Part shown: positions 29,592-42,372 of the stretch, piece by piece | Position numbering within the stretch: the stretch's first letter is position 1 | Layout: each line of letters opens with the position of its first letter | DNA from: Actinomycetota bacterium | GTDB taxonomy: Bacteria > Actinomycetota > Actinomycetes > Nanopelagicales > Nanopelagicaceae | Reading direction: 5' to 3' | Assembly (NCBI GenBank): GCA_009700025.1 | Contig: WLMW01000001.1 | Coordinates: 18,915-82,914, forward strand | Length of the DNA stretch: 64,000 nt | Program-made: the position numbers and the translations under genes | Notes under the pieces: model-generated | What the model was told of the DNA's origin: nothing | The model's database searches: none | Seen by the model: only the letters and a program-made list of their open reading frames with translations

Positions 29592-31943
29592 ATGACTACT
29601 TCAGAAATCACCGACTTGATCACCGTTGTAATCGATGGTTTTGAAGTCAGCGTTCCAAAGGGAACATTAGTAATTCGTGCGGCTGAGCAGCTTGGAATTC
29701 AAATTCCACGTTTTTGTGATCATCCACTTCTTGATCCAGTGGGAGCTTGCCGTCAATGTTTAGTTGATATTGAAATTAATGGTCGCGCATTTCCAAAACC
29801 ACAAGCATCATGCACGATTCCTGTTGAGCCAGGAATGATTGTAAAAACTCAACTGACTTCTGTAGTCGCTGATAAGGCACAAAAAGGTGTGATGGAGCTT
29901 TTACTAATTAATCACCCATTAGATTGTCCCGTTTGCGATAAAGGTGGTGAGTGCCCGCTACAGAATCAAGCGATGAGTACTGGCCGCAGTGAAACGCGTT
30001 TTGAAGGCGTAAAGCGTACGTTTGAAAAACCAGTGAACATCTCTTCACAAGTTTTACTTGATCGCGAACGTTGCGTTTTATGTGCGCGCTGTACTCGTTT
30101 TTCCGATCAAATTGCCAGCGATCCTTTTATTACTCTGAATGAACGCGGTGCGCTTCAGCAAGTTGGCATTTATGAAAAAGCTCCATTTAAATCATATTTC
30201 TCAGGTAACGCCGTACAGATATGTCCGGTTGGCGCGCTAACTGGTGCTTCTTATCGTTTTCGTGCACGCCCATTCGATTTAGTATCAACACCGTCGGCAT
30301 GTGAACACTGTGCATCAGGCTGTGATATGCGCACCGATGTTCGTCGAGGAAAAACTCTTCGCCGTCTTGCCGGTGATGATGCATCGGTTAATGAAGAGTG
30401 GAACTGCGACAAAGGCAGATGGGCATTTAAATATGTCACTGCTGTTGATCGCCTGACTCATCCATTAATCCGCGATGCTTCTGGTGAGCTAGTTCAAGCC
30501 TCATGGCCAGAAGCTTTGGCTGCTGCAGCTAAAGGCTTACAAGAAAATACTTCTGCTGTTCTAGTTGGTGGTCGTGCAACACATGAAGACGCATATGGTT
30601 ATAGCAAGTTTGCAAGAATTGCACTTGGAACAAATGATATTGATTTCCGCTCACGTATCTCTTCCAATGAAGAGCGTGAATTTTTAGCTGCACATGTGGT
30701 TGGGTCATCAACAACATATCGCGATATCGACCGCGCCGATCACGTGCTTTTAGTGGGCTTTGAACCTGAGGAAGAATCACCGATTGTTTTCTTACGTCTG
30801 AATAAGCAGTTCCGTAAACGGGCTTTGAAAGTTTCTGCTATTGCCAGCAAATTATCTATCGGAGTTGAAAAACTAAAGGGTGATTTTATAAAAGTTGCAC
30901 CAGGTCAAGAAGCTTCGGCTATTGCTAAACAAGCTCTAACTTCTTTATCTGTAATCCTTGTAGGAGAGCGAGCATCAGAAAGCGCTGGTGCATTGAGCGC
31001 GGTTGCGGCTCTTGCAGATTCAACCGGTGCAAAAATTGCTTGGATTCCTCGACGTGCAGGTGAGCGCGGAGCATTAGAGGCTGGAGCAATAGGCAACCTC
31101 TTGCCAGGTGGGCGTCCAGTTCAAGATCCTGCAGCCAGAGTGGATATTGCGGCGCTCTGGGGTGTTTCGTCGCTTCCATCAGATAATGGCCGCAGCAGCG
31201 ATGAGATTTATGCCGGTATAAGTACAGGTGCCATTGGGGCGCTTCTAGTTGGTGGGGTTGATCCACTTGATGGAGTCAATAGCGCGGATGCATTAGCTGC
31301 ACTCGATAAAGCTTTTGTAGTTTCACTTGAGATTGCACCAAGTGAAGTAACTCTACGAGCAGACGTCGTTTTACCAGTCGCGGCAATTACCGAAAAGAGT
31401 GGGTCATTTTTGAATTGGGAAGGCCGCGCACGTTCATTTGATGCCGCAGTAAGTGATTCACTCAACCGTAGTGACCTTCGTATCCTTTCAATGATTGCCG
31501 ATGCTATGGGAGCCTCACTCAATCTGAGCACAGTCACTTCTGCAGCGAAAGAGATTTCAACATTAGGAAAATGGGATGGTGCGCGTGTATCAATGCAAGC
31601 TGTGCCTGCATCACAAAGCTCAAATCTTAATAGTGATCAATTCATTCTTAACTCATGGCGTCGCCTGTTAGATCTCGGAACTTTACAAAAAGGTGAAGAA
31701 AATCTTGCTGGCACTGCACGCCAAACAGTCGCCGTCATTTCTCCAAGCCGTGCACAGGCGTTAGGTATAACTGATGGTAATCTCTTAAAGATTTCCACCA
31801 CTCAAGGTTCAGTAACTTTGCCGGCGTTAGTAGAAGATATTCATGACGATGCAATTTGGGCGCCTCGAAATTCACTTGGCTCTCAGTTACTTGTAAACCT
31901 AGGCGCAGGACATGGCGCAGTAGTTACGGTGGTGAAGTTATGA
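29592..31943 (+). CDS. nuoG: NADH-quinone oxidoreductase subunit G
   Basis: [50 protein letters not shown]. Confidence 0.96.
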   Translation: MTTSEITDLITVVIDGFEVSVPKGTLVIRAAEQLGIQIPRFCDHPLLDPVGACRQCLVDIEINGRAFPKPQASCTIPVEPGMIVKTQLTSVVADKAQKGVMELLLINHPLDCPVCDKGGECPLQNQAMSTGRSETRFEGVKRTFEKPVNISSQVLLDRERCVLCARCTRFSDQIASDPFITLNERGALQQVGIYEKAPFKSYFSGNAVQICPVGALTGASYRFRARPFDLVSTPSACEHCASGCDMRTDVRRGKTLRRLAGDDASVNEEWNCDKGRWAFKYVTAVDRLTHPLIRDASGELVQASWPEALAAAAKGLQENTSAVLVGGRATHEDAYGYSKFARIALGTNDIDFRSRISSNEEREFLAAHVVGSSTTYRDIDRADHVLLVGFEPEEESPIVFLRLNKQFRKRALKVSAIASKLSIGVEKLKGDFIKVAPGQEASAIAKQALTSLSVILVGERASESAGALSAVAALADSTGAKIAWIPRRAGERGALEAGAIGNLLPGGRPVQDPAARVDIAALWGVSSLPSDNGRSSDEIYAGISTGAIGALLVGGVDPLDGVNSADALAALDKAFVVSLEIAPSEVTLRADVVLPVAAITEKSGSFLNWEGRARSFDAAVSDSLNRSDLRILSMIADAMGASLNLSTVTSAAKEISTLGKWDGARVSMQAVPASQSSNLNSDQFILNSWRRLLDLGTLQKGEENLAGTARQTVAVISPSRAQALGITDGNLLKISTTQGSVTLPALVEDIHDDAIWAPRNSLGSQLLVNLGAGHGAVVTVVKL

Positions 31944-33187
31944 AAACTGCAGAACTAATAGGTAACGATCCAGGTTGGTTAATCACCGTCAAAGCATTAC
32001 TTGTCTTTATTTTCTGTGTTGTTTTAACGCTTCTTTCTGTTTGGGGAGAACGGCGTTTAGTTGGTCGTATGCAGCAACGACCAGGACCTAACCGTGTTGG
32101 TCCATTTGGTTTGATTCAAGCACTTGCCGACGGCGTGAAACTCGCACTCAAGGAAGACATCATTCCGGCAGCTGCCGATAAAGTAGTTTTCATTCTTGCA
32201 CCGATTATCAGCGCTACTACTTGCTTTATGTCATTTGCCGTCATACCAATTACCGGGCCAGTTAATCTCTTTGGCCGGCAAACTGCAATGCAATTAACTG
32301 ATCTGCCAATTGGAGTTCTCTACGTTTTAGCGATTGCATCCGTTGGAGTGTATGGAATTATTTTGGCCGGCTGGTCATCAGGTTCAACATATCCACTTCT
32401 TGGTGGTCTTCGCTCAAGCGCACAGGTCATTTCATATGAAATCGCAATGGGTCTTTCATTGGTTGCCGTATTTATTTATGCAGGCTCGATGTCAACTTCA
32501 GATATTGTGGCAGCACAATCAAACACTTGGTATGCCGTTGTTTTGTTCCCATCCTTTGTTATTTATGCTATTTCAATGGTCGGTGAAACCAACCGTGCAC
32601 CATTTGATTTAGCTGAAGCTGAAGGCGAACTCGTTGGCGGTTTCCACACAGAATATTCATCACTTAAATTCGCACTCTTTTTCTTGGCTGAGTACGTCAA
32701 CATCATTGCAGTATCAGCTCTTGCCACAACGTTATTTCTTGGTGGGTACCACGCTCCGCCGTTCCTAGGATTTACCGAAAACTGGCTTGGTGGATGGTTC
32801 ACTGCGATCTGGTTCTTCTCAAAAGTCTTGGTCTTTTTCTTTGTATTCGTTTGGCTACGTGGAACTTTGCCGCGTTTGCGTTACGACCAATTCATGCAGT
32901 TCGGTTGGAAAATTTTGATTCCAGTCTCGATTGTTTGGATTTTGGTAGTTGCGACTCTGCGCCTATTGTCTTTGCAAAGTGCACCACGTATTTACGTTGT
33001 TGGGTTTGCAAGCGTAGTTGTGCTACTGGTTATGTTAGTAAATATCGGATTTGATAATGCTAAAAATAAGAAGATTAAAGCAATTGTTGATGATTCTTCT
33101 GCTCCAAGTTTTGCCGTTCCGGAACTTCCAATGAACATCTCTTCTATCAATGTCTCTGCACCAAAGAAGGGCTCTGACCGTGGCTGA
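31940..33187 (+). CDS. nuoH: NADH-quinone oxidoreductase subunit H
   Basis: [58 protein letters not shown]. Confidence 0.96.
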   Translation: MKTAELIGNDPGWLITVKALLVFIFCVVLTLLSVWGERRLVGRMQQRPGPNRVGPFGLIQALADGVKLALKEDIIPAAADKVVFILAPIISATTCFMSFAVIPITGPVNLFGRQTAMQLTDLPIGVLYVLAIASVGVYGIILAGWSSGSTYPLLGGLRSSAQVISYEIAMGLSLVAVFIYAGSMSTSDIVAAQSNTWYAVVLFPSFVIYAISMVGETNRAPFDLAEAEGELVGGFHTEYSSLKFALFFLAEYVNIIAVSALATTLFLGGYHAPPFLGFTENWLGGWFTAIWFFSKVLVFFFVFVWLRGTLPRLRYDQFMQFGWKILIPVSIVWILVVATLRLLSLQSAPRIYVVGFASVVVLLVMLVNIGFDNAKNKKIKAIVDDSSAPSFAVPELPMNISSINVSAPKKGSDRG

Positions 33188-33791
33188 AATCGAAGCATTC
33201 AAAAATAACGATCGTGATCTTAAGAAAGTTGAGTTCACACAAGTCGATCAACCCGGGTCGGTCGGGTTCCTTGGTCACGCTAAAGGCTTTTGGGTGACTT
33301 TTTCAACCATCTTTAAGAAGCCTGAAACTGTTGAATACCCTGAAGTTAAAGCTCCTACACAAGAGCGTTTTCACGGCCGCCATCAGCTCAATCGCCACCC
33401 AGATGGGTTAGAAAAGTGCATTGGTTGTGAACTGTGTGCATGGGCATGTCCAGCTGATGCCATTTATGTTGAAGGTGCAGATAACACCGAAGAAAATCGC
33501 ATGTCGCCCGGGGAGCGCTACGGCAAGGTTTACCAAATAAATTATCTCCGCTGTGTTTTCTGCGGTCTATGTATTGAAGCATGTCCAACTCGCGCATTAA
33601 CAATGACAAATGAGTATGAACTCGCAGATGATTCACGAGAAAAACTTATCTTTGAAAAAGATGATTTACTTGGCCCACTGCGAGCTGGAATGTTGATGCC
33701 TCCCCATCCGATGTATCCAGATATGAATGACACTAATTATTACAAGGGCGAAGTAACACAAGCACACCCCTCGCAGGATGTGAATAAATGA
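33180..33791 (+). CDS. nuoI: NADH-quinone oxidoreductase subunit I
   Basis: Two 4Fe-4S motifs: [12 protein letters not shown] and [15 protein letters not shown] start. Confidence 0.96.
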   Translation: MAEIEAFKNNDRDLKKVEFTQVDQPGSVGFLGHAKGFWVTFSTIFKKPETVEYPEVKAPTQERFHGRHQLNRHPDGLEKCIGCELCAWACPADAIYVEGADNTEENRMSPGERYGKVYQINYLRCVFCGLCIEACPTRALTMTNEYELADDSREKLIFEKDDLLGPLRAGMLMPPHPMYPDMNDTNYYKGEVTQAHPSQDVNK

Positions 33792-34579
33792 ATGATTTAG
33801 CCTTACAAGTTGGTCAGACTGCCGCGCCTGAAGCAACTCTTTTCTGGATTCTCGCACCATTAACTCTGATTGCGGCTTTAGGAATGCTGTTAGTTAAGAA
33901 GGCAGTTCACTCTGCAATCTTGATGGCTTTCGTAATGGTTGCTTTGGCAATTTTTTATATTGCAGAAGGAGCTCCATTTCTTGGAATAGTTCAGATTGTT
34001 GTTTATACAGGCGCAGTTATGATGCTCTTCCTCTTCATACTTATGCTGGTTGGTGTTGATTCTTCGGATTCCCTTACTGAAACAATTCGTGGTTTGCGCC
34101 CCATCGCAATTACGGCAGCAGTAGGTTTTGGCGGACTCATGATTTCTCTGTTGAGTCGTGCAACTCTTGGTCGTACCGCAGTCGGGGTAGAAGGCGTGAA
34201 CGCCGATGGAAACGTGCAAGGTATTGCACGTCTGCTTTTCTCAACATTTGTTTGGCCATTTGAAGTTGTCTCCGCACTTCTTATTACTGCGGCATTAGGT
34301 GCAATGGTTTTAGCGCATCATCAGCGAGTACAAGAGCGGCCAACACAACGCCAACTTTCGATTGCTAGGTTTCGCGGAGAGTCCCTGGCAACCACTGCAG
34401 GTCTTCCGGCACCCGGCGTTTTTGCCCGACACAACGCTGTGGATGTACCTGCACTATTGCCCGATGGGACCGCAGCTGCAGCATCAGTAAATGCCAGCCT
34501 TAAAGCGCGTGGAGATGTTTTAGAGTCATCCAGTTTTGAACTTGGGACGATCGATACCAGCGTCGAGGAGGAGAAGTAA
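33788..34579 (+). CDS. nuoJ: NADH-quinone oxidoreductase subunit J
   Basis: [28 protein letters not shown]; position in operon. Confidence 0.95.
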   Translation: MNDLALQVGQTAAPEATLFWILAPLTLIAALGMLLVKKAVHSAILMAFVMVALAIFYIAEGAPFLGIVQIVVYTGAVMMLFLFILMLVGVDSSDSLTETIRGLRPIAITAAVGFGGLMISLLSRATLGRTAVGVEGVNADGNVQGIARLLFSTFVWPFEVVSALLITAALGAMVLAHHQRVQERPTQRQLSIARFRGESLATTAGLPAPGVFARHNAVDVPALLPDGTAAAASVNASLKARGDVLESSSFELGTIDTSVEEEK

Positions 34580-34879
34580 ATGGATGCCGCCAATTACCTC
34601 TATCTCTCAGCGCTACTTTTCACTATCGGTGCAGTCGGCGTCGTTGTGAGGCGCAATGCGATAGTAGTTTTCATGTGTATTGAACTCATGCTTAACGCAG
34701 CGAATCTTTCATTTGTAACTTTTTCTCGCATTAATGGTGATCTCAATGGACAAGTGATTGCATTCTTCACCATGGTAGTAGCCGCGTGTGAAGTTGTAGT
34801 GGGATTAGCAATCATTGTGACAATTTATCGCTCACGTCGATCAGCATCTGTTGATGATGCTAGTTTATTGAAACGATAA
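34580..34879 (+). CDS. nuoK: NADH-quinone oxidoreductase subunit K
   Basis: [18 protein letters not shown]; 99 aa, 3 TM. Confidence 0.96.
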   Translation: MDAANYLYLSALLFTIGAVGVVVRRNAIVVFMCIELMLNAANLSFVTFSRINGDLNGQVIAFFTMVVAACEVVVGLAIIVTIYRSRRSASVDDASLLKR

Positions 34880-34881
34880 CT

Positions 34882-36771
34882 GTGATGATTTCAAACAGCC
34901 TCGTTTATTTGATTGCCTTGCCGCTAGCCGGTGCGGCAATACTTCTACTTGCTGGACGACGCAGCGATAAGTGGGGACACCTGCTTGCAACTGCACTATC
35001 AGCATCCTCATTCTTTGTTGGTCTTTACCAACTTTCCTTGATGCTTGGCCGTTCAAATGAGCAGCGTCCAATTTCACAAAAACTATTTGAGTGGATTTCA
35101 GTCGGATCTTTTAAAATTGATGCTGGGTTAATGCTTGATCAACTTTCCATTTGCTTTGTACTACTAATCACCGGAGTTGGAACGCTCATTCATGTTTATT
35201 CAATTTCATATATGTCGCATGACCCTGATCGCCGACGTTTCTTCGCTTTCTTAAATCTTTTTATTGCCGCAATGTTGTTGCTTGTTTTGGGCGATAGTTA
35301 CCTCAACCTTTATGTTGGGTGGGAAGGTGTAGGTCTAGCTTCCTATCTATTGATTGGTTTTTGGAATCAAAAGCCTGCATATGCAACAGCTTCTAAGAAA
35401 GCTTTTGTCATGAACCGCGTTGGTGACATGGGGCTCTCTTTTGCCATCATGATCGCTTTTGCAACGATGGGAACAGTTTCCTTCACTGGTGTTAAAGCTG
35501 CGGTAGAGCACACATCAACTGCGGCTCTTACAGGTATCGGAATAATGTTGTTGGTTGCTGCTACTGGAAAATCTGCCCAATTCCCGTTGCAGGCATGGCT
35601 GGGAGATGCGATGGCTGGACCAACACCAGTATCAGCGCTCATCCACGCGGCGACGATGGTGACAGCAGGTGTTTACTTAATTACTCGCTCTAACTTCATC
35701 TTTGATGCAGCCCCAACTGCACAGTTATTGGTTGTTATTGTTGGAGCCGTTACTTTGATGTTTGGTGCCCTTATTGGTACCGCTAAAGATGATATTAAAA
35801 AGGCACTTGCTGCATCGACCATGTCTCAGATTGGCTACATGATTTTAGGTGCCGGCCTGGGCCCAGTTGGTTATGCATTCGCAATCATGCACTTGCTCAC
35901 ACATGGATTCTTCAAAGCTGGAATGTTCCTTGGTGCTGGCTCAGTCATGCACGGAATGAATGATGAAGTCAACATGCGCAAATATGGAGCACTTCGAAAG
36001 TTTATGCCAATAACTTTTGCAACATTTGGTCTTGGTTATCTAGCAATTCTGGGAGTTCCCCCATTTGCTGGTTTTTATTCAAAAGATATGATTATTGAAA
36101 CTGCATTTAATTCTGGTGGCATAAAAGGAATAATTCTTGGAAGCGTCACTTTGTTAGGTGCGAGTATTACTGCGTTTTATATGACACGTGTAATGATTCT
36201 TACTTTCACTGGAAAATCACGCTGGGATGATCAGGCGCATCCACACGAATCTCCGTGGTTGATGTGGTTACCAATGGCAATTTTGGCTATTGGCTCAGTT
36301 ACTTCTGGTTATTTACTAAGCCATGGCAATGCTTTAGTTAATTGGCTGTCACCACTCTTTGAAAACCATGGTGAGCACGAAGAACTTCTTTCACCAATTG
36401 TTGTTTCGGGGCTCGCTCTAACGATGGTGGCAATTGGAGTTGCGATTGCCTTCCTGAAGTATTCACGGAATCAAGTCTCTGATGTTGCCCCAGAGAATGT
36501 TTCGATTTTTACACGTATAGCTCGCCAAGACTTGTTGCAAGATCGATTCAATGAATCGGTATTCATGCGCCCGGGCCAAGTTCTAACCAAGATCTTGGTG
36601 AGAACCGATGACTCAGTTATTGATGGTGCAGTCCGCACGGTAGGTCGGGCAGCCATGGGATCAGGTGCATCTCTGCGTGGGGTTCAGAGTGGTTTTGTAC
36701 GTAGCTATGCAGCATTAATTTTGGTTGGTGCTGTTGCACTTATCGCAGCGATTTGGGTGGTGACTCAATAA
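34882..36771 (+). CDS. nuoL: NADH-quinone oxidoreductase subunit L
   Basis: [37 protein letters not shown]. Confidence 0.96.
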   Translation: MMISNSLVYLIALPLAGAAILLLAGRRSDKWGHLLATALSASSFFVGLYQLSLMLGRSNEQRPISQKLFEWISVGSFKIDAGLMLDQLSICFVLLITGVGTLIHVYSISYMSHDPDRRRFFAFLNLFIAAMLLLVLGDSYLNLYVGWEGVGLASYLLIGFWNQKPAYATASKKAFVMNRVGDMGLSFAIMIAFATMGTVSFTGVKAAVEHTSTAALTGIGIMLLVAATGKSAQFPLQAWLGDAMAGPTPVSALIHAATMVTAGVYLITRSNFIFDAAPTAQLLVVIVGAVTLMFGALIGTAKDDIKKALAASTMSQIGYMILGAGLGPVGYAFAIMHLLTHGFFKAGMFLGAGSVMHGMNDEVNMRKYGALRKFMPITFATFGLGYLAILGVPPFAGFYSKDMIIETAFNSGGIKGIILGSVTLLGASITAFYMTRVMILTFTGKSRWDDQAHPHESPWLMWLPMAILAIGSVTSGYLLSHGNALVNWLSPLFENHGEHEELLSPIVVSGLALTMVAIGVAIAFLKYSRNQVSDVAPENVSIFTRIARQDLLQDRFNESVFMRPGQVLTKILVRTDDSVIDGAVRTVGRAAMGSGASLRGVQSGFVRSYAALILVGAVALIAAIWVVTQ

Positions 36772-38279
36772 TGATCTGGTTAACACTCCTAATGGCCTTG
36801 CCTTTGGCAGGCTCGGTGGCAGTTGCTCTAGTTCCAAAAGCAAACGAGAAGTTGATTAAGCAAACTGCATTTATAACAACCCTTATTGTCATGGGAACCA
36901 CGATTGCCATGGCCGTTAATTTTCAGCGCGATAATGTTGAACTTCAATTTATAGAAAAGTATTCCTGGATTCCATCCTTTGGAATCAATTATGCACTCGG
37001 AATTGATGGTCTTGCCCTAGTTCTAATTTTAATGTCAACGATTCTGGCACCAGTAGTTGTCCTTGCCGGCTGGAATGAATCCCATGGTGGACGTTGGAGC
37101 ATAAAGAGTTTCTATATTCTTATTCTCGTTCTAGAAACAATGATGATTGGAGTTTTTGCTGCAACTGATGTTTTCCTTTTCTATGTAATCTTTGAAGCAA
37201 TGCTCATTCCAGTGTATTTCCTTATCGGAGGCTATGGTTCAGGAGAACGCGCAGCTGCTGCAGTTAAGTTTTTGATTTATAGTCTCTTCGGTGGGCTTTT
37301 AATGTTGGCCTCAATTATTGCTCTGTATGTAATGTCAGGCGCACAAGGCGGCCACACGTTCGATTTAAAGGCACTTTCACAACTTGAAATGAGTTCAACG
37401 ACTCAGAATCTTCTCTTTTTAGGTTTCTTTATTGCTTTTGCAATTAAAGCTCCACTATGGCCGCTCCATACATGGTTACCTGATGCGGCGGATTCAGCGA
37501 CACCTGGTACTTCAGTTCTCTTGCTTGGCGTGCTGGATAAAGTTGGCACTTTTGGAATGATTCGATACTGCTTAACGCTTTTTCCAGAAGCCAGCAGAAC
37601 ATTCACGCCATTGATTTTAGTTTTAGCAGTAATTTCGATTGTTTATGGTGCAATTCTTGCCATCGGGCAACGAGATCTAAAGCGCCTCATCGCATTTACC
37701 TCGATATCTCACTTCGGATTTATCACCATGGGAATCTTTGCTATGACCTCACAAGGCTATAGCGGGGCAGCGTTATATATGTTTAATCATGGTTTTTCTA
37801 CTGCCGCGCTCTTCTTAGTTGGAGGCTGGATGATCTCTCGTAGAGGATCTTCAACAATTGCAGATTTCGGTGGTTTGCAGCGCATCACCCCAGTTATGGC
37901 CTGGATGTTTTTCATAGCTGGCATGTCCTCACTTGCACTCCCTGGACTCTCTAGTTTTGTTAGCGAGTTTTTAGTTCTAGTGGGAACTTTCACCCGTTAT
38001 CCAGTTCATGCGGTGATAGCCACATTTGGAATAGTTTTAGCTGCTTTGTACATTTTAATTCCAGTACAGAAAGCGCTCCATGGACCGACTACTCCGGGCA
38101 ATGAAAACTTAAGCGATTTAAATCTTCGTGAAAAAATTGCTATTGCTCCTATAATTGCGATAATTATTGCTTTGGGCTTCTATCCATCACCACTGCTCAA
38201 TGTAATCAACCCAGCAGCAACACATGTCATTGCTCAACTGGGCTTTAGTGACCCTGTTCCAACTAGTGGGGAAAAATAA
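36771..38279 (+). CDS. nuoM: NADH-quinone oxidoreductase subunit M
   Basis: FEAMLIPVYFLIGGYG; KAPLWPLHTWLPDAADSATPGTSVLLLGVLDKVG. Confidence 0.95.
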   Translation: MIWLTLLMALPLAGSVAVALVPKANEKLIKQTAFITTLIVMGTTIAMAVNFQRDNVELQFIEKYSWIPSFGINYALGIDGLALVLILMSTILAPVVVLAGWNESHGGRWSIKSFYILILVLETMMIGVFAATDVFLFYVIFEAMLIPVYFLIGGYGSGERAAAAVKFLIYSLFGGLLMLASIIALYVMSGAQGGHTFDLKALSQLEMSSTTQNLLFLGFFIAFAIKAPLWPLHTWLPDAADSATPGTSVLLLGVLDKVGTFGMIRYCLTLFPEASRTFTPLILVLAVISIVYGAILAIGQRDLKRLIAFTSISHFGFITMGIFAMTSQGYSGAALYMFNHGFSTAALFLVGGWMISRRGSSTIADFGGLQRITPVMAWMFFIAGMSSLALPGLSSFVSEFLVLVGTFTRYPVHAVIATFGIVLAALYILIPVQKALHGPTTPGNENLSDLNLREKIAIAPIIAIIIALGFYPSPLLNVINPAATHVIAQLGFSDPVPTSGEK

Positions 38280-39796
38280 TGGTATTTACAGCGCCGGTTC
38301 TGAACTACACACTTTTATCACCAATACTAATACTCCTTGGTGGCGCATTAATTGGTGTGCTTGTAGAGGCTTTTGTTTCTAAAGGACTTCGTGCGATAAC
38401 CCAGTTGAGCGTTACTCTTGGAACCTTAATCTTGTCTCTCGTGCAAGTGTGGAAGATACGCAATGAACAATCACTCACTGCCGCTGCAGGTTCGGTTGTT
38501 ATTGACGGTCCAGCTGTATTATTGCAAGCATCAATTCTGATCATTGCAATTATTTCAGTATTTGTTATTGCTGACACTGATCACTTCACCGCTTTAGCTG
38601 CATCCCTGCCAGGTTCAGATGAAGAACGTCATGCAGTTCAAAGTGGTAATCAAGTAACTGAGGTTTATCCACTCACTCTCTTTGCAATCTCAGGAATGAT
38701 GCTCTTCCCGATTTCAAGTGACCTCATCACCCTGTTTGTTGCTCTTGAAATGCTTTCATTACCGCTTTATCTCATGGCGGGATTATCCCGGCGTCGCAGA
38801 TTGGCATCACAAGAAGCCGCTCTTAAGTACTTCTTGCTCGGCGCTTTTTCATCAGCATTTTTCCTCTTTGGAATGGCTTATTTATATGGTTATTCAGCGT
38901 CAGTTACTTTCGCCGGAATCCGTGAATCAGTTGTAGGCGGTAGTGGAAATGACGTATTGCTTTTGATTGGAATGGCCTTTGTTTCAATTGGCCTGCTCTT
39001 TAAAGTCGGTGCAGTTCCATTCCATGCTTGGTCACCTGATGTTTATCAAGGTGCGCCAACTCCAATAACAGGTTTCATGGCAGCAGCGACCAAGGTCGCT
39101 GCGTTCGGTGCAATGCTTCGTATTTACTATACGGTTTTTGCAAATGCACAGTGGTCATGGACCCCTTTGTTATCTGCAATTGCAATCATAACTATGCTCT
39201 TTGGTTCACTCGTGGCAATTGCTCAGCGCGATGTTAAGCGCATGTTGGCTTATTCATCAATTGCACATGCAGGTTTCTTGCTGGCAGGTGTTATTGCTTT
39301 GAATAAAGCTGGACTAGATGCATCAATCTTCTACTTATTTGCATACGGTGTTGCAACAGTTGGAGCATTTGCAATAGTTACTTTAGTTCGCGATGCGGGG
39401 GGAGAGGTCACAGATCTAAATCGCTGGAAAGGTCTTGGCAAGCGCTCACCTTGGATTGCAACAACTTTTGCGGGCTTCTTGTTAGCTTTTGCTGGAATTC
39501 CACTAACAAGTGGTTTCATCGGAAAGTTTTCAATCTTTTCCGCAGCGTATGAAAGTGGAGCTAAAAGTGTTGTAATCGCGGGTGTGCTTTCAAGTGCGAT
39601 TGCAGCATTTTTCTATATTCGTGTGATTGTTTTAATGTTCTTTACAGATTCAGTGCAAGATGGCACCAGCGTTGAGATTCCATCGGCACTGACACGCATT
39701 ACGATAATCTTTTCAACGGTTGTCACTTTCGCACTTGGTATCTATCCAGCTCCGCTACTTAGCTTCATTACAAATCTCGCGACGTTTATTCGCTAA
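38279..39796 (+). CDS. nuoN: NADH-quinone oxidoreductase subunit N
   Basis: GAVPFHAWSPDVYQGAPTPITGFMAAATKVAAF. Confidence 0.96.
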   Translation: MVFTAPVLNYTLLSPILILLGGALIGVLVEAFVSKGLRAITQLSVTLGTLILSLVQVWKIRNEQSLTAAAGSVVIDGPAVLLQASILIIAIISVFVIADTDHFTALAASLPGSDEERHAVQSGNQVTEVYPLTLFAISGMMLFPISSDLITLFVALEMLSLPLYLMAGLSRRRRLASQEAALKYFLLGAFSSAFFLFGMAYLYGYSASVTFAGIRESVVGGSGNDVLLLIGMAFVSIGLLFKVGAVPFHAWSPDVYQGAPTPITGFMAAATKVAAFGAMLRIYYTVFANAQWSWTPLLSAIAIITMLFGSLVAIAQRDVKRMLAYSSIAHAGFLLAGVIALNKAGLDASIFYLFAYGVATVGAFAIVTLVRDAGGEVTDLNRWKGLGKRSPWIATTFAGFLLAFAGIPLTSGFIGKFSIFSAAYESGAKSVVIAGVLSSAIAAFFYIRVIVLMFFTDSVQDGTSVEIPSALTRITIIFSTVVTFALGIYPAPLLSFITNLATFIR

Positions 39797-40785
39797 TGTC
39801 ATCTTTTGGCATTCCTAATGTTGCGCCAGAGCTTGAGGCGATATTAATTGAGCAGATGGCTCAAGTCGAGGCGCTACTGCTCAGCCATACCAAAAGCGAG
39901 TATCCATTTGTCGATGAGACCGCTCACCACTTAGTCGCAGCCGGTGGCAAGCGATTACGCCCGCTATTAACCCTATTAACGGCTCAGTTTGGCAAGCCAG
40001 CAGGTCAACGGGTTATTGCCGCCGCTGTGGCTTGCGAAATTACTCACCTGGCAACTTTGTATCACGATGATGTTATGGATCAGGCTCCACTTCGCAGAGG
40101 AGTAGAAAGTGCTAACTTTCGATGGGGAAATACCATTGCGATTTTGACAGGGGATTTTCTCTTTGCAAAGTCTTCAGATTTATTAGCTGATCTCGGTGCT
40201 GAAGCCGTGCGTTTACAAGCACGCACTTTTGAACGTTTAGTTATTGGCCAAATTATGGAAACGCAGGGACCCAATCCCGGTCAAGACCCTCTTGAACATT
40301 ATTTGAAAGTGGTTGCAGATAAGACTGGCTCTTTAATCGCTGCAAGTGCTCGCTATGGTGGAATGATTTCAGGTGCACCCCTAGACATAACTGACACTGT
40401 CACACGGTTTGGCGAAAAAATCGGAGTGGCTTTTCAGTTGGCTGATGATGTTATCGATATTGCAAGTGAATCAAATCAATCAGGCAAGACCCCCGGAACA
40501 GATTTACGCGAAGGTGTTCCAACTTTGGTCACTTTAAATGTAATGAAATCAACTGATTCTGCTGATCGCGATTTACAACAATTGCTATCTGCTCCGATTG
40601 AAGACGAAAATACTGTACAACAAGTGCTTACAACTCTGCGTGGTCACAGAGCCCTTGATGAATCACGTGAGCAGTTACATCAGGTTGCAAAAGAAGCGCG
40701 CCTTGCACTTGGACCATTACCGATTTGTGATGCAACGGGTGCATTGATGTCGCTATGCGACGCGGTTATCGACCGTTCGACTTGA
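39796..40785 (+). CDS. polyprenyl diphosphate synthase (probably menaquinone side-chain)
   Basis: GGKRLRPLLTLL; YHDDVMDQAPLRRG; QLADDVIDI aspartate-rich motifs. Confidence 0.92.
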   Translation: MSSFGIPNVAPELEAILIEQMAQVEALLLSHTKSEYPFVDETAHHLVAAGGKRLRPLLTLLTAQFGKPAGQRVIAAAVACEITHLATLYHDDVMDQAPLRRGVESANFRWGNTIAILTGDFLFAKSSDLLADLGAEAVRLQARTFERLVIGQIMETQGPNPGQDPLEHYLKVVADKTGSLIAASARYGGMISGAPLDITDTVTRFGEKIGVAFQLADDVIDIASESNQSGKTPGTDLREGVPTLVTLNVMKSTDSADRDLQQLLSAPIEDENTVQQVLTTLRGHRALDESREQLHQVAKEARLALGPLPICDATGALMSLCDAVIDRST

Positions 40786-41643
40786 TTTTAACAGATCAAA
40801 ACTCAACGCAATTAGGGCTGCCCAAATAAACCCAAACCCTATTACCTTCCCGGTCGACATATCTTCGTTGAATAAAAAAACGCCTAAAAGAAAGAAGATT
40901 GTTGGTGTTATGTACTGGAGAAGTCCTAATGTTGAGAGTGGAAGTCTTACGACTGCACCATTAAAGAAAAGCAGTGGAATTACGGTTGCTACTCCAGCCA
41001 AAGCAAGCAGGATGGTGACTGAGACTCCATGCCCAAACTGTGCGCTGCCATTACCTTCAATGTAGAAAAGAAATACCACATTTGGTATGAATGCAATAAG
41101 TGTCTCAATTGCTAAGGACTCTAAGGCACCTAGATCAATCTTTTTCTTGACTAAACCATACGTGCCCCAAGAAAGCGCCAAAGTAAAGGCAACCCAAGGA
41201 AATTGATCATACTCATAAGTAATTACTAGAACTGAAATTGTGCCAAGTGAAACCGCTATCCACTGAAGCTTGCGCAGAGACTCTCTAAAGATAATGATTC
41301 CAAACAAGACATTGAGTAATGGAGCAATGTAATAGCCGAGCGCGCTTTCAACAACTCGATTAGCACCAACTGCCCAAATGAATACTCCCCAATTGATCGT
41401 GAGCAAACCAGATGAAATTGCAAGAATTGAAAACATTCGCTTTGTTTTTATAATGGAAAGAGTTCGTTTGAGTTGTTTGCGAAATGCAAGCAGGCCGACA
41501 CAAAGAATCAGCGACCAAATTCCTCTATTTGCAAGAATTTCAAAGGATGACGCACCTTCAATATGCTTCCAATAGATAGGTAGAAATCCCCAGAAGAAAT
41601 ATGCACACAGACCATAGAGCAGGCCAAGCTTATATTTACTCAA
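40753..41643 (-). CDS. rarD: EamA/RarD family transporter
   Basis: LLYGLCAYFFWGFLPIYWKHIEGASSFEILANRGIWSL typical RarD start; 10 TM. Confidence 0.9.
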   Translation of the reverse strand: MSKYKLGLLYGLCAYFFWGFLPIYWKHIEGASSFEILANRGIWSLILCVGLLAFRKQLKRTLSIIKTKRMFSILAISSGLLTINWGVFIWAVGANRVVESALGYYIAPLLNVLFGIIIFRESLRKLQWIAVSLGTISVLVITYEYDQFPWVAFTLALSWGTYGLVKKKIDLGALESLAIETLIAFIPNVVFLFYIEGNGSAQFGHGVSVTILLALAGVATVIPLLFFNGAVVRLPLSTLGLLQYITPTIFFLLGVFLFNEDMSTGKVIGFGFIWAALIALSFDLLKSSRTVDNRVA

Positions 41644-42135
41644 TTATCTAAAGTTCGTGAATTGAACTGCAAAATCCCAGCCACCATCTTTAATCATTGC
41701 CATTGTGTCCTGAAGATCATCGCGACTTTTAGAAATTACACGTAGTTCGTCACCTTGAATCTGAGTCTTAACTGATTTTGGGCCCTCATCTCGCACCATC
41801 TTCGCAATCTTTTTGGCATTCTCGGTTGAAATGCCCTCTTTTAATGGTGCTGCTATTTTGTAAATCTTTCCACTTAACTGTGGCTGACCTGCATCCAAAT
41901 GCTTCAAAGAAACTCCACGCTTAATCATCTTGTCTTTGACGACATCAAGGGCGGCTTTAGCACGCTCTTCAGTATCGGCCTCGATTAAAATCTTCTCGCC
42001 TTCAAGTTCAATCTTTGATCCAGTATTTTTAAAATCAAAGCGAGTATCGATTTCACGGATTGCCTGATTAATTGCGTTATCGAGCTCCATCCGATCAATT
42101 TTGGAGGTTACGTCAAAACTACTATCTGCTGCCAC
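41644..42135 (-). CDS. YajQ family nucleotide-binding protein
   Basis: [34 protein letters not shown]; probable GTG start. Confidence 0.93.
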   Translation of the reverse strand: MAADSSFDVTSKIDRMELDNAINQAIREIDTRFDFKNTGSKIELEGEKILIEADTEERAKAALDVVKDKMIKRGVSLKHLDAGQPQLSGKIYKIAAPLKEGISTENAKKIAKMVRDEGPKSVKTQIQGDELRVISKSRDDLQDTMAMIKDGGWDFAVQFTNFR

Positions 42136-42251
42136 TGGGGGCTCCTTCACTCGAAAAGGCGGTCTCAATAAATTGGGTTTTGGTGCCTACGGGCTTAAGG
42201 TATCCTTTCCCTTCGCACTATCCATAATTGCCGCAGTACTTGTACGACCCT

Positions 42252-42336
42252 GGCGGGTTGCCCGAGCGGCCAATGGGAGGGGACTGTAAATCCCCCGGCT
42301 CTGCCTTCGAAGGTTCAAATCCTTCACCCGCCACCA
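42252..42336 (+). tRNA. tRNA-Tyr (anticodon GTA)
   Basis: Acceptor GGCGGGT pairs with ACCCGCC; anticodon loop CTGTAAA; long variable arm; TTCAAATCC T-loop; encoded CCA. Confidence 0.95.
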
Positions 42337-42372
42337 GTAAGAACTCATGAGAATGAGCGTTAATGTTTAGCG

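Noticed and set aside
25654-39519. Numerous 60-150 aa antisense ORFs across the nuo operon
   Set aside because: They are shadows of strongly supported sense genes, low complexity or His/Gln/Leu rich, with no recognisable domains or start context.
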